A stretch of DNA of 64,000 bases from Cranoglanis bouderius (Eukaryota; Chordata; Actinopteri; Siluriformes; Cranoglanididae). The stretch is from positions 27,744,769 through 27,808,768 of the forward strand of contig CM042540.1 of the NCBI GenBank assembly GCA_023630585.1, written 5' to 3'. The notes under the pieces were generated by a model, which was given only the letters and a program-made list of their open reading frames with translations, was not told the DNA's origin and ran no database searches. The translations under genes and the position numbers were made by a program. This document shows, piece after piece, positions 1 to 12,217 of the stretch. The stretch's first letter is position 1. Each line of letters opens with the position of its first letter.

Positions 1-300
1 AAATTTTTTACCGAAAACTACTTGAATTTCTTGCGATTGCAAGAAATAGTTCTGCGCAGTCTTTCACAGTGATGTTTGTTGGTAAATGAGACCTTTCAGC
101 TGTACTCAATGTTTGAAGCACGTGAATCGAAGAGGGCTTTGGCTCTGGCTTTGGAACGTGCGTTATGTTGACGTCACATATGAAGCGTCTTGGCCCAAAC
201 CTGCGGGAAGGATTGCAAGCTCCTCCGAATATTGCAGAGTTTGCTTGATTCTGTATTAACTTTTGCGATGGTAAGATCCTGGAGGGATATATTAAAAAGT
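1..300 (+). repeat. Unclassified dispersed repeat, copy 1 (cut by window edge)
   Basis: Shares long blocks with 8096-8400 in the same orientation, including GATGTTTGTTGGTAAATGAG, CACGTGAATCGAAGAGGGCT and CTACTTGAATT. I see no ORF or RNA-gene signature that identifies the family. A non-autonomous DNA transposon is possible. Confidence 0.7.
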
Positions 301-2019
301 GGTCGCTGCTAGTCTTAAAACTAAGAAATTTTTTCTTATTTTTAAACCAGATCTTGAGTAAATGATAAAATACATATCTTAAGAAGACTGCAATCACTGA
401 ACTATTCCATCATGTGTAATTAAGGGAATACATTCTAGCAACTGTCTTGGTCTTGGGAACACAAATGGCACCAGTGTCTCTTTTCATAATGCACGTTTGC
501 CTGGAGTCTTGAGTTTGTGCATTGCTATGAAACAGTTGTTAATAAGTCATGCCATTCGTGTGAAAAATTCAGAAGGAGTGGAAATGAATGGAGCTGGAAA
601 ATTTTTTTAAATAAAAAAGAATCTGAAATGCCAAAGTGATCCTCCATGCATTTTGCTCGCTATTCAATAATGTATAATGCGTTTAAAGTAATGCGCCATT
701 AACCCTATTCGGACAGGATTCATTTTACAGCTCAAGTTCCATCTTTGACATGTGGCACTCTGTGATTTAATTCCCATCTTGTTTAGTAATGCCATTGATT
801 CTCTTCCCTCTCACCTCAACACCTCTCTAGTGTTCTTTCCTCCCGGATAGATATTGCTGATTTTCCAGACAGATGATCCCCCTTGCTTTGCTATTTAGCT
901 GTATTTAGTCCATGGATTGGACGAAACATTTTCATCAGTCACAAAATGATTGATGCTTTGGATGAGTCTCTAAAGATGTAGTTGCTGTGGGTCGTTGTCT
1001 AGGAAAAGAAAATTAAAGGTAAGCAGAAAGAAAGAGCATGATACTACAAAGCCATTATAATCACAGCTACAGTACAAATCCACACTTATGCTACAATATC
1101 ACGATGATGAAAGTCTCTGAATGCGTTCTAGACTTTATAATAATAAATAACCGTGTGTGATGGGTTTGCAAAAAGAAAGAGCTTGTTATAAAATCGCTTG
1201 TCCCATGTTAATTTATAACTGTCTACACTTTTCAAAAAGGAGATCCAATATTTTATTATAGATATCATGCTGAAAAATACATCTCGTTAGGGCTATTATG
1301 GTGTGTGGAGAAAACATGCATAATTATTGTAAGTACCTGAAAAGAAATGTTACACGGGTAGTACGGGTCTGCCATACAAGGTACACCCTTATGATGTAGG
1401 GTGTGATGTGAAGGCTGCAGGCCATATTAATTTTTAAGCGAAGGCTGGTGAATTGTGTCCGCCGGCTCCAAAACGAAACCAACGAGGTGAACCGTGTGCA
1501 GTTCAATAATAACGGAGGCTATGTGTAACCTTGGACTGGTTTGTTCGTGCATTATTTGGACCTTGGACGTCGGCAGGTTGAGAACTGGGAGAAAACGGCC
1601 GAAGGAACGTGTTAGGTTTTGCTGGTGCTTTGGTCCGTGAGTCAATATCACGATCAAGGCAGGGTTTAACATGCTGATTAGATGGTGTTTTCTTCATCAC
1701 AAAATCTGAATCCATCTGGATTGGATTGTTGGATCAACATGCTTTGAATGGGCCAGTGAACATCTGAAGACTTTAGAGCATCGTTAACCCAGTCAAGTGT
1801 GTCTTTGCTCCTCTCGGCTGGATTTCCATACGGTATGGAGCCGCGCCATAGTGCTTAACGTCTTAACGCTGTGTCTTACTCGCTCTAGTGCCTTGCTCAC
1901 TTTGCCGCTCATCAGGATTTAGCTTCACAGAGTGGGGTTAGGCCCTGTAGAGTTATTATTGCACCTAGTGGTCAAAAACTGTGCAAGAAGTGCTAATGGA
2001 GGGCCGTTTAGGCAGGGAT
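301..2019. other. No gene seen
   Basis: AT-rich non-coding DNA. Short ORFs on the - strand between 1324 and 1715 overlap in different frames and have no recognisable domain. No transposon ends seen. Confidence 0.5.
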
Positions 2020-2099
2020 CACGATTTTAATGCGTGGCGTGGAGGCAACCCTCTGCTTCATGTCGGGCGGTTGCCTCAGCGGAGTGTGTTAAAATCGTG
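2020..2099. other. Long hairpin, miRNA-precursor-like
   Basis: Arms CACGATTTTAA and TTAAAATCGTG close an 80-nt stem. An inner GAGGCAACC/GGTTGCCTC stem and wobble pairs between them leave an 18-nt loop. The function is unknown. Confidence 0.4.
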
Positions 2100-3904
2100 T
2101 AACGCACACCCAGCCGTGGATTATCCCGCTTATACCACCGTCACTTGCCAGCATTGAGAAGTTAAAGCTGTCATTGACGTTCCATTAATTTTCATTAGTT
2201 AGATCTAGAATTCTGTCCGCTTTAAATCATACACAGAGATAAAGTAGTGTGATAAGATTACATTTAATTGAATGAATTATAATAAATAGTTATTAGAGAG
2301 AGAGAGATGTGTGTGTGTGTGTGTGTGTGAATTACTAGCGTCTGTGCCGCGTCGCTACTAATAACGAAGCTGTGAGTTTAACCGTATGTTACTATGGTTA
2401 CAGTTGTTTATAGGCAGCGCATTATTTTAGAACGGTGATTAAACTGACCGGAACTACCTGTGCATTGTACGGTTTGAACGCACACCTTCTAGCCAGTCAG
2501 AATCGAGTATTCGGACAGACCATGGTATAATTGGAATGAAATCTAATACATTTCCGCAAACAAAGGCAAAGTGTAAGTGCAGGCAGTGCCTCTATGACAG
2601 AAACATTGCTATTGAAAGATATAGTACAATGCAAAGATTGCGAGAGGGAAAGGAAGATTATGGAGTGTCCCTACATCAGAAATGTGCATGCACGACGGTG
2701 ACCTTGTTTCCCATATGAAGGCTAAGAAAAAGTAGAAAAATGTGTCTCCCTATACCAGTGCCTGAATGTTTTGGTTCTTTTGTGTGGTTTTTGAGATGTA
2801 GCTGGACTGGAAGTTTTGCAGAAATCTGGCAACCCTGCTTAATGGCAAAGGGAACCTGACCTGCTGTGTCAAACACAGTTAAACAATGGTACGTAGGTAT
2901 AAAACCGCTTAAAACGAACTCCTAGACTGGATGCTGGATGACTATATGTTTTGGGATTGCTCTAAAAATTCTCTAGATAGTAGTCTGGAGCATTACTCAC
3001 TCACTGTGATAGTGTTTGGACTTAATTTAGTTTGAGACTATGTCATTATTAATGTCATCAAAATCTATGGTCATGCTCTCTGTAGCATGATTTGTAATAC
3101 CAGTATAAAAATAGGTTAGACACAACAGCAGGTCAGAGACTGGTGGGAGAAGAGTGGTGTCAGGCTGCCTTTCGGTGCTGGTCAGAAATCAGAGTACATT
3201 TGTCGTAATGGTTTGTGGAAGAAGACCTGGATATCAGCTGGATTGTTTGAATTGAGAGGAACCAACGCATCCTCCTGGAATTGCCGGACATCCCTTCCAC
3301 TCGATTAATGGCCATCTGCCTGTGCTTCATTTTGGCAACGTGTTTTGCATGCTCAGGCAAAACTGTTAACTCTATGGAAGATGCTATAAAAATCAATTTG
3401 GCCCCGTATTAAATGAGAGATTTCATTTTCTCATGCACAAAATGAAAAAGGATTCTTAATAAGGCAATTAAGACACTGCTCCGAAACAAATATAAGCAGA
3501 GGTATTGCTAAATTCAGAAAAAACAATTTGGCATTTTTGTGTCGGAGAGGCATCTCTCGGGACATCCACTGAGTTGAGGGCAGGAACCTTACGGCAGTAA
3601 CAAACAACCTATCAGCTCAGAGTAAAGCAAGGCAAAGAGCATACTTTTCACAGCTGCATGATTTTTTTCTCCCACTTTTATTCAGACAAATACAGGTGTT
3701 CTACCAATATTCCACCAAATTCCACCTTGTGCCTTACCATTATGCCTTACTAAGAAATTAGTTATTGCTTATAAGCCGATTTGTATCTACCATCCATTTT
3801 CGATTCATGTATTTTTGTACAGATCAGCTCAAATCTGGCATCTTCTCTATCTAGTAAGGAACCATCATCGAAGTGTACATAATTAGATCCATGTTTAAGT
3901 AAAA
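2100..3904. other. No gene seen; short GA and GT tracts
   Basis: Non-coding. A short (GA)n/(GT)n tract lies at about 2295-2328. The remaining short ORFs are random in composition. Confidence 0.5.
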
Positions 3905-3909
3905 CTTTA

Positions 3910-4248
3910 ACATCTGTTCAGTGGTTAGCACATTTGCCTTGCATCTCCACGGTTGGGGGTTTGAATCCCAACTCAGCCCTGTGTCCGGAGTTTGCACGTT
4001 CTCCTCGTGCTTCGGGGGTTTCCTCCGGGTACTCTGGTTTCCTCCCCCAGTCCAAAGACACGCATTCTAGGCTGATTGGCATTTCCAAATTGTCTATGGC
4101 GTGTATGTGTGTTTGTGACCTATGATGGGTTGGCACCCTGTCCAGGGTGTCCACTGCCTCATGCCCCCCGAGCTCCCTGGGATAGGCTCCAGACTCTCCG
4201 TCACCCTCTGTAGGATAGAAGATGGATGGATGGATGGATGGATGGAGT
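3910..4248 (+). repeat. tRNA-derived SINE with (ATGG)n tail
   Basis: Begins with a tRNA-like head (GTGGTTAGCACATTTGCC, box B-like GTTTGAATCCC), continues through GGTTTCCTCCCCCAGTCCAA, and ends in a (GGAT)n tail at about 4224-4246. This body and tail are typical of fish SINEs with an L2-like 3' end. Confidence 0.8.
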
Positions 4249-4249
4249 T

Positions 4250-5800
4250 CACCTCAAGTTTGTAAATTATTAGTTATTTTCATTTTCATTGTGTCGGTAT
4301 GAAAGAAATACACCATCCGTTAAAGTTGGTTTGACATTTGGCGTTGAATGTGCATTTAATTATACACTTTGACAACAGCCCCTTATTAGTCTACAACCAG
4401 CTTCACTTAAGTCATAGTTAATGGTGGCGAGAGACTTTAAAAACCTTCTAAATAATTAATAACCTTAATCTTTAAATGAAGCGCATGCAGATAAATGCTG
4501 TTCATGGGTTCTCTTTGAACGCTGTTGGCAGCAGAGGTCAAATGTGTGGTGCGTATTAAATATAAAATCAAATTTAATACTAACCAGCGCATTCTCATTA
4601 TTTCGAAATAATTAGTAGGTGGCGAAGAAATCAACGGATAACTGATGACAGATTGTGAAAAAGTGGGGGAAAAAGGCTCTTAAGCTAAAGGGATTTGTTG
4701 GAGTACAGAAGAAATAATCCATCTCAGATGCTTCTTAAGGCAGACCGTGGTCTAGGAAATACTGAGACTGTTTTAGTGAAACTGTACTAAAGAGAAAGTC
4801 CAGTGGGGCTTTTGACAGGGCTATTCAAACACCATCTGACTCACTGGCCACTGCACATATTTTGGTCATTTTCACAGCTCTAATATCAAAATGAGTGAGA
4901 GCACTAATTCCCACGGCTGATCATAGCTTTATAAAGCGTGTTGTGTTTGTGTCGTGGATTAAACCTGGTGCCAGAATGACTCTGGCTGTTCTATATAACA
5001 CAGCCTGTGTTGCCTCTCTCATCATGACTTTTGTTTTTGCTCTTCCTGTGTAGAAATGGGAAGTGATTGTGTGCTACCGGAGTCAAAAGCTCACTGAAAC
5101 GTTATAACTGGCACTGCTTCAATAAATGCTCTTTTTAAACCCAAACCACAGGAAGTGGCTTTTGTGCACACTAAGCTTATGTCACCGAGCTAATAAACTT
5201 TGTTTGATGTTTGATGTGAAGGCACCAAACTACAGCTCTGCACTTAATGAATGAATGAATGACCTCTCGGGCAACTGAAATGCGAATCGAAATGCCTTAT
5301 ATTATGCCTGTGTTTGAATGAGTTTTACTCAACATTTAGCGCTGAAGCCCCACATTCAGGAAAATAACGTAAAACTATCAAAGCAAAACACGAACGAAAT
5401 CAGCGTTAAGGAGTTTGACGCCGCAGTCGCATGTCAGCAGTTTTGTATGATGTATTAAGACAATTAAATCAGTTCACTTTGTAGATTTCCGTACAGTATA
5501 TATGAAAAGTATACATTTTCAGTGATCTCTCACTAGTGTGGGATTGGTAAGCATGTTTGTGTCAGAAGGACAAAGAATGTGTTTTGTCAGCTTGGGAATG
5601 AAATAAGCTCCGCCCCAGGATGAGCTGACATCACAGTGCAGCACTAGCATCTAAAGCCAGTGTTCAAGTTTTTGTCAAATATGGAGTATTACATTTGTGT
5701 AATAATACAGTTTACATTTTTCACGAAATTCGCTCTCGTTATTTATTTTCCGTTTAATTAACACCAATTTATATAATTAAGTTAATTACTAAATTCCATC
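4250..5800. other. No gene seen
   Basis: AT-rich unique-looking DNA with no ORF of note and no transposon ends recognised. Confidence 0.5.
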
Positions 5801-5802
5801 AA

Positions 5803-6132
5803 GCCATCCATTTTCTGTACCGCTTATCCTATACAGGGTCACCGGGAGCCTGGAGCCTATCCAAGGGGACTCTGGGTACAAGGCGGGGGACACCCTTGGA
5901 CGGGGTGCCAACCCATCACATGGCACAATCACACGCCCATTCACACACTACGGACATTTTGGGAATGCAAAATCAGCCTACAGGGCGAGTCTTTGGACTG
6001 GGGGAGGAAACCGGAGTACCCGGAGGAAATCCCTGAAGCACAGGGAGAACTCCACACACACACACACACGGGGCAGAGGCGGGATTCAAACCCTCAACCG
6101 TGGAGGTGTGAGGCGACCGTGCGAGCCACCAT
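5803..6132 (-). repeat. tRNA-derived SINE with L2-like tail, reverse orientation
   Basis: Starts CCATCCATTTTCTGTACCGC, continues through GGAGGAAACCGGAGTACCCG, and ends at the reverse complement of the tRNA-like head near 6110-6132 (GAGCCACCATGCCC). Contains a short (CA)n run at 6054-6068. Confidence 0.8.
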
Positions 6133-6758
6133 GCCCTCATTACTAAATTATAATGAATTTTTGAGACTTTTGAGTAAACATACTATTGGTTTCTGTTTAC
6201 TGTGCGCATTCATGTGTAGCTTTCTGAACACTTTCAGCTTTATTAGCAGAACCGACACAGTGCGTTAATACAGAGTGTACAAGCAGCAGTACAAAGTGCT
6301 TAATGGCCGTTTGGAATAGTTCACTCTGGGTAGGTCATGCGAGTTCAGCTTGTATTTCAGATTCTGAAGCTTCGTGATTTTGTAGGGCGAACACATCACC
6401 TTCGATTCCTCACTTTTCTATCCAGTGTCACTGAACGCCGTGTGCTTATATAACTGAAGTGAGCGACAGTGTGCTATTTGTGCTGATTAATTGCTTTCTT
6501 CACTTCACTCCACTCATGATCAGCAGGGTTCGTTAAATATGCTCGGTGTGGCTCAGTGGCTTAAAAGAAAAAAAAGTTGTGTTTGCCTTCTTCTGTATTT
6601 GACATGCAAATGGTAAACACATCGGGGGTAGAAAATATTCAGAGGCACTGATGAATGAGGAAATCACGCAGCTGGTGACCGTGATGCTGTTAGCAGTGTA
6701 TTAATCACATGGGCTGTCCCAAATGCGTTGCAGTATAGGTAGGAGGACAGGTATTTTT

Positions 6759-6782
6759 CTCTCTCTCTCTCTCTCTCTCTCT
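6759..6782. repeat. (CT)n microsatellite
   Basis: Uninterrupted CT dinucleotides over about 24 bp. Confidence 0.9.
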
Positions 6783-7040
6783 GTCTATTTTAATGATAAT
6801 GTTGTCTTATAAGCATTACTCACAAAAAGTTTTCCTTTCAACCCAGTCACTTGAACACAGAGATTCATAAAAAAATAACCTTGTGTGTATGTGCGCATAG
6901 CATGCTGGGATAAATTCTTCAGTTTGCAAAGGTCGCCCCACATGATATAGCGGGTGTGTCTGGGAGACAGTGAGTGCTCTCTGGGAGCTGAGCTGGCCTC
7001 TGGCTCAGATTAGCCTTGCTTAATGTGAGGGGGATTAATG

Positions 7041-7045
<5 letters not shown>

Positions 7046-7086
<41 letters not shown>
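7046..7086. repeat. (TG)n microsatellite
   Basis: About 20 uninterrupted TG units. Confidence 0.95.
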
Positions 7087-7088
<2 letters not shown>

Positions 7089-7419
7089 CCCTCACTGCCC
7101 CAAGACAAAGCTCTCCAGAGTAAATGGGCACATATGAGCTGTGTTAGTCCAGTCTAATGGGTGAGTTGATGGTACAGTCTGACTGAGCTGTTTGCTCTTT
7201 GATGCACTTTCTGAGCTTCGTCTAGGATTCTTAATATACACTGTTTCCATTACATAGAAGAATAAGATTGATGGAGGACGAGTATACGCTATAAACGAAC
7301 AAACCCTGTTCATTGCCGTTGGTCATAAATAGAGAAGTAAGAGTGATGTTTCTCACTGCTTGCTCTGCTGTTTTGTTTGGATCAGTGCTTCGACTTCTTG
7401 CTTTCGTAGGTTGGTCAAA

Positions 7420-7680
7420 ACATTCATTCATCCAGAGCCACCAGGCGCAAAGCAGGAATGCACACTGGATGGGACCCCAGTCTATCATAGGGTACCATGC
7501 ACACACACATTCACACCTTGGGGCAATTTAGTGTAGTCGATCTACCTACCAGCATGTTTTTGTACGGCGGGAGAAAACTGGAGTACCTGGAGGAATCCCG
7601 CTCCACACTGACAGAACCCTGGGATCTGGATGGAATGGGGACTCTGGAGCAGTGAGGTGGTAACACTACCCGGAAGCAGC
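7420..7680 (-). repeat. Diverged L2/SINE-tail type repeat, reverse orientation
   Basis: CATTCATTCATCCAGAGCCA start, then CACACATTCACACCTTGGGG and GAGTACCTGGAGGAATCCC, a diverged relative of the SINE/L2 tail class seen at 5803 and 22665. Confidence 0.55.
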
Positions 7681-7874
7681 AAGGATCGAGAATGAAAACA
7701 AGGATTTGTTCTAAATTGGTCTATCGGCACTTTAGTTTTAAATTAGACGGCCATCTCAGACCCACGTTTTCGTGCGAAATGTGTCATGCAGTGCTTGCAT
7801 TTGTACATGTAAGAGTGATTTTAATGGGGAACCAGTCGGTACAGCGGCCAAAGATGCTTGATTTTGCTGGGGGT

Positions 7875-8075
7875 TTTTCATTTACATTTATGGCATTTGG
7901 CAGACGCCCTTATCCAGAGCGACTTACGTTTATTTCATTTATACATCTGAGCAATTGAGGGTTAAGGGCCTTGCTCAAGGGCCCAACAGTGGTGGCTTGG
8001 CGGTGCTGGGATTTGAACTCATGACCTTACGATCAGTAGCCCGACGTCTTAACCACTGAGCTACCACTGCCCCAA
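7875..8075 (-). repeat. tRNA-like SINE (GGGCAGTGGTAGCTCAGTGG type), reverse orientation
   Basis: Read on the - strand it starts GGGGCAGTGGTAGCTCAGTG, with a box A-like region and box B GAGTTCAAATCCC, then AAGGCCCTTAACCCTCAA and a tail ending TGGCATAAATGTAAATG-like. The same family occurs at 38249 (+) and 28340 (-). Confidence 0.8.
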
Positions 8076-8095
8076 AATTGTGTTTTTTTTTTTTT

Positions 8096-8400
8096 TGTGG
8101 AAAACTACTTGAATTGGCAAAATCGCAGTTGCACGAAATAGTTTTGCACGGTCTTTCGCAGTGATGTTTGTTGGTAAATGAGACCTTTCAGCTGTACTCA
8201 TTTTCGACGCACGTGAATCGAAGAGGGCTTTGGCCGAGTGATGATGTCACACGACGCGTCTCGGCCCAGATCTGCGGAAAATCTTCTGTAATTTTGAAAA
8301 ATTGCACGCTCCTCCAGAGTTTGCGGAGTTTGTGTTCATTTCTGCGATCGCGAAATCCTGGAGCGACTGCTTTAATCTAAGCCAGAGATTTGACTTTTAC
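8096..8400 (+). repeat. Unclassified dispersed repeat, copy 2
   Basis: Second copy of the repeat at 1-300, diverged by substitutions and small indels. Internal palindromic CG-containing words such as TGCGATCGCGA at 8342-8352 occur. It directly abuts a tRNA-like SINE (7875-8075) and a T-run at 8083-8096. Confidence 0.7.
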
Positions 8401-8469
8401 AGTCTCGCATTCGGCTTTGTTATCCCACCACAGTTTTCTCAGTGTCTGAATATCAAAGAACGTGCTGTA

Positions 8470-8745
8470 CAATCACAGTCCCCTCCGAAACTATTGGGAC
8501 TGCAAGGCCTACTCATTTGTTTGTGTGAAGACATTTGGGTTTGAGTTCAAAAGATGGATACAAGACAAGCTTTTATTTCCTGGTATTTACATCTATGTGT
8601 GTTAAACAACATAAAACATAGAACCTTTTGTATCAGACCACCCAATTTTGGGGTGAGCAAAAGTATAGGAACAGACCAGTCTTGACATAGACAGCTCTCT
8701 GTACATCCCAAGGAAATTGTTGGATTTTTCGACATATTTGGACAA
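8470..8745. mobile_element. Tc1-like terminal fragment
   Basis: CAGTCCCCTCCGAAACTATT, CCTGGTATTTACATC and TTTTGTATCAGACCACCCA are hallmarks of a fish Tc1-like element end. Only one end is present; it abuts the Tc1 copy starting near 8746. Confidence 0.6.
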
Positions 8746-8914
8746 GCAAACATTTGATCCTCTTTGAAACAGTGCCTATTAATAAAGTTGACATTTTGTA
8801 ATAATTTTCACAATTTAAATGAACAAAAAACAGGTCAGTTACATGGGGAAAAAGTAAGTACACCCCTACATTTATCACACCTTCAAATCCATAAAATTAG
8901 AATCAGGTGTTCAA

Positions 8915-9330
8915 GATCGCGCCAGAACGCCCACCACACACCAGCTATTGGTGGAGAGAAGAGTGATGTAGCCAATTCAGGGATGGAGATTATTAGGGGG
9001 CCATGATAGATAAGGGTCAATGGGGGAATTTCGTCAGGACACTGGGGGTTATGCCCCTGCTCTTTTACGAGAAGTGTCCTGGGATTTTTAATGACCACAG
9101 AGAGTCAGGACCTCGGTTTAACGTCTCACCCGAAAGACGGTGCTGTTTTTACAGTATACTGTCCCCGTCACTATACTGAGGCATTAGGACCCACAAGGTG
9201 AGCACCACTTGCTGGCGTCACTAATACCACTTACAGTAGCAACCTTCCCATCCAGGTACTGGCCAGGCTCAACCCTGCTTAGCTTCAGTGGGAAACCAGG
9301 TGAGAGCTGCAGGGTGATATGGCTCTGGCA
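8915..9330 (-). repeat. 5S-rRNA-derived SINE (SINE3 type), reverse orientation
   Basis: The - strand sequence from 9330 reads as a 5S rRNA-like head: CCATATCACCCTGC, then GAAGCTAAGCAGGG, GCCTGG and AGTACCTGGATGGG, matching the 5S internal promoter region. It is followed by a body with TTTCGGGTGAGACGTTAAAC and CCCAGGACACTTCTCG. It lies inside a Tc1 element next to a poly(A) at 9331-9344. Confidence 0.78.
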
Positions 9331-9349
9331 AAAAAAAAAAAAAATCTGT

Positions 9350-10120
9350 GAGTCTGGCAAGGGATTTAAAAAGATCTCCAAATTATTTGAAATACATCAT
9401 TCCACTGTAAGGAAAATAATCTACAAATGGCACAGATTTCAAACAACCGCCAATTTGTCCAGGACTGGCCGTCCCAGCAAATTCAGCCCAAGAGCAGACC
9501 GTCTGATGCAAAAAGAAGTCTCCAAGAACCCCAAAATTTCACACAGGATCTGCTTGTAAGTCTTGCAACTGTTGGTGTCAGAGTGCATGCTTCTACAATC
9601 AGAAAGAGATTGCACAAATTTGACCTGCATGGGAGGCGTGCCAGGAAAAAGCCTTTGCAAGACTACAGTTTGCCAATGAGCATATAGGCAAAGACCAGGC
9701 CTTCTGGAATAATGTGCTCTGGACAGATGAATCAAAGATAGAGTTGTTTGGCCAAAGTAACAGCAGACATGTTTGGTGCAGACCAAAGTCAGCTTTTCAG
9801 GAGAGTCTCCTCATACCAACTCTGAAGCACAGTGGTGGAAATGTTATGGTTTGGGGTTGCTTCGCTGCCTCAGGGACTGGACAGCTTGTATTCATTGATT
9901 CAACTATGAATTCTGCATCATATCAAAGAGCGCTTGAAGATAATGTGAAGCCATCTGTCCAAAAGTTGAAGTTGAACCGAAAGTGGACCTTTCAACAGGA
10001 TAATGATCCTAAGCACACTAGCAAATCCACCAAGGAATGGCTCAAAAAGAAGAAATGGTGGGTTATGGAATGGTCTGGTCAAAGCCCAGATTTGAATCCC
10101 ATTGAAATGGGAAATAGTGT
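9350..10120 (+). pseudogene. Tc1-like transposase remnant
   Basis: The helix-turn-helix part (HSTVRKIIYKWHRF, SRTGRPSKFSPR) is in one frame to about 9559. The catalytic part with LWTDESKIELFG (first Asp), FQQDNDPKHTSKS (second Asp) and SPDLNPIE (Glu) is in frame from 9714. The frame breaks near 9540-9690, and the C-terminus after LNPIE is replaced, so it cannot be active. Confidence 0.85.
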
Positions 10121-10534
10121 TTACACTACCCTTCCCTTGTACTTGCTTTGGCAGTACAAATATTTGTCATGCCAGTAAAGCACATGAAAACTGAAACTGA
10201 AATGTTGTTTTGGGGGGGGGGGGGGGGGGGATTTGAAACGAGCAGTACATGCAAGAAAACCTTAAAGCATCTTGCAACTGAAAGACTTGCATGGAAGTGT
10301 GGTAAAAAATTCCAGCAAGCCTCGTGGACAGTTATGCAAAAATGTCAACAAAGAAGTTATTTCTACTAAAGGGGGCAGTACTAGCTTCTGAGGCCAAGGG
10401 TGTACTTACTTTTTCCACAAAAGAATATCTAATCTATTGGTATTTCTGCTAAATTAATTTTCCTTGTGTTTTTGTTCAAGTATATCAAATTCATTAATCG
10501 GCACTGTTTCAGAGATGATTTCAAGTTTGGTGAA

Positions 10535-12183
10535 CCCTAACCTGCGTAATCGTATCACGTGAAGACACGTGACCAATAGATGATCGCGACGTCACTGCAT
10601 GACCTTTTTAGTAAAAATCTGTACTAATTCCAGCAGCGTCGAGCTGTCCTGTACTTTACAACACAGGTTGAAAAGAGTATAAAAACAACTTAAGAGAGTC
10701 TGCCTGGTTTGCGGTGTCATTGAAAACAGGAACAGATGGTATATTTAACAGATGGAAACATAAACGTATTTTTTAATTGCTTCAAATATTGTCTGATATT
10801 TTACTGCTGTAAAACGTAATTACATATGAAAACTTCAGTGCCCTGTGGACAGTATTATTACATTACATCGTATACATGTCATATCCTGTTCCCGCCCATA
10901 TTCGCAGCGGCGTCCGACAAAAATATACGCATGCTTCAAGCCTAGTGTGACCGCGCCTCTAGCTTGAAACCTCTTCCTGCAGCCCCGCCCCACCCAATAA
11001 AGTCATCTTGTTATTGATGAGATTGCCAGGTTTGAGGAGAAAAGCAAGGTTAATGACACAATGAAAGTGTGTGATAAGGATGAGAGTATGTCTGTGCTGT
11101 ATGTTTATCCTCAACCTAAAGGTCACCTTTCCTCACATACAGCTCCATCGGGAGACGTTATACATATTTGCAATAGTACACCGTCTCTCTCTCTCTCTCT
11201 GTGTGTCTCTCTCTCTCTCTCTCTCTCTCTTCACATCACTGCAGAGCTGCTAATATTAGAAAATGCTTTCATTTCTATCTATTGTGTCTAAACATGTCAT
11301 CTAAACAAGTGATGACTAGGAGGAAAGGTTTGTTGTTGGAATTAGAAAAGAACATTAATCCAGTCTGTGTATTATCAATGACAAGAGGGTGTTGGAAACC
11401 TATACATGTCCCAGTGGCACACTGTTATATAAATGAAATAATTCATCAACAGTTATTTTAACTTTAGTGCCAACTTTCATAAGAAACTCGATCGCATCAT
11501 TTGTTATTTTGTGAAGTTCAGGTCTCGCACACTTGCAGAAATTTTTCTGTTATGCAACTATTAGTCATCATATTTTTTTCCCCCCTCCTTGGCTATCAGT
11601 TGAATAAGCGCAAACCAAAAAAGACCAGACAGGAACTCGGTGATGCCCTGTTATTCAGTTCAGCTGCTGCGTTCGGAAAAACAAAATCCAAGTTATTGTA
11701 GTAACGATGCAGAAATGTCTCAGCACATTAGGATAGCGTCAATTTGCTGTCAGATCACATTATTGGTGAGGGAGAGTGTCAGCAAGTGGGAAGCAAGAGG
11801 ACAGCACAGCGTCTATGAAAACGGAGAAGTCACTGGAATTGGGAACGAAAAGGAACCGAAAATGATTTTCTTTTCTTTTTGAGGTTGGGAAACTAGTTAA
11901 TGCCTGATAACATTTATGCATGTGACTAGGCCTTCATGTGTCATGTGAGTCATGTGAACACAAATGAACAGTGAAAGAAAACATAAATGCATCCATCACT
12001 CACACACTCACTCACCCACGTCCACACCCTGAGGTAGGTGTGCTTTTAACTGGTGAATGAAAAATAGCCTGCAGGAGACTTTAACATGGCACTAACATAA
12101 ATGGTGCTGTCAGCCAAGGACAGGCGCGTGGGAACCTCTGACCCAGATACTGACATTAGCCTTAGAGCATGGCACTCTGTGTC

Positions 12184-12217
<34 letters not shown>

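Larger units (their letters stand above)
8746..10530 (+). mobile_element. Degenerate Tc1-like transposon interrupted by a SINE
   Basis: Imperfect inverted ends: CTTTGAAACAGTGCCTATTAA at 8762 and the reverse complement near 10490-10515. Subterminal AAAAAGTAAGTACACCC at 8849 is repeated inverted at 10398-10415. The transposase is broken into frames at 9350-9687 and 9714-10120. A 5S-type SINE sits in the 5' part, and unrelated sequence with an 18-G run (10213-10230) replaces part of the 3' end after LNPIE. Confidence 0.8.

Noticed and set aside
1427..1715. Overlapping ORFs of 70-81 aa on the - strand
   Set aside because: Two frames of the same region, no recognised domain, no splice context.
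7875..8075. A tRNA gene
   Set aside because: The tRNA-like boxes are present, but the sequence does not give a proper cloverleaf with anticodon stem, and it is repeated elsewhere with a SINE body.
9241..9329. A 5S rRNA gene
   Set aside because: It is diverged, truncated, and attached to a SINE body, so it is a SINE head and not a functional 5S gene.
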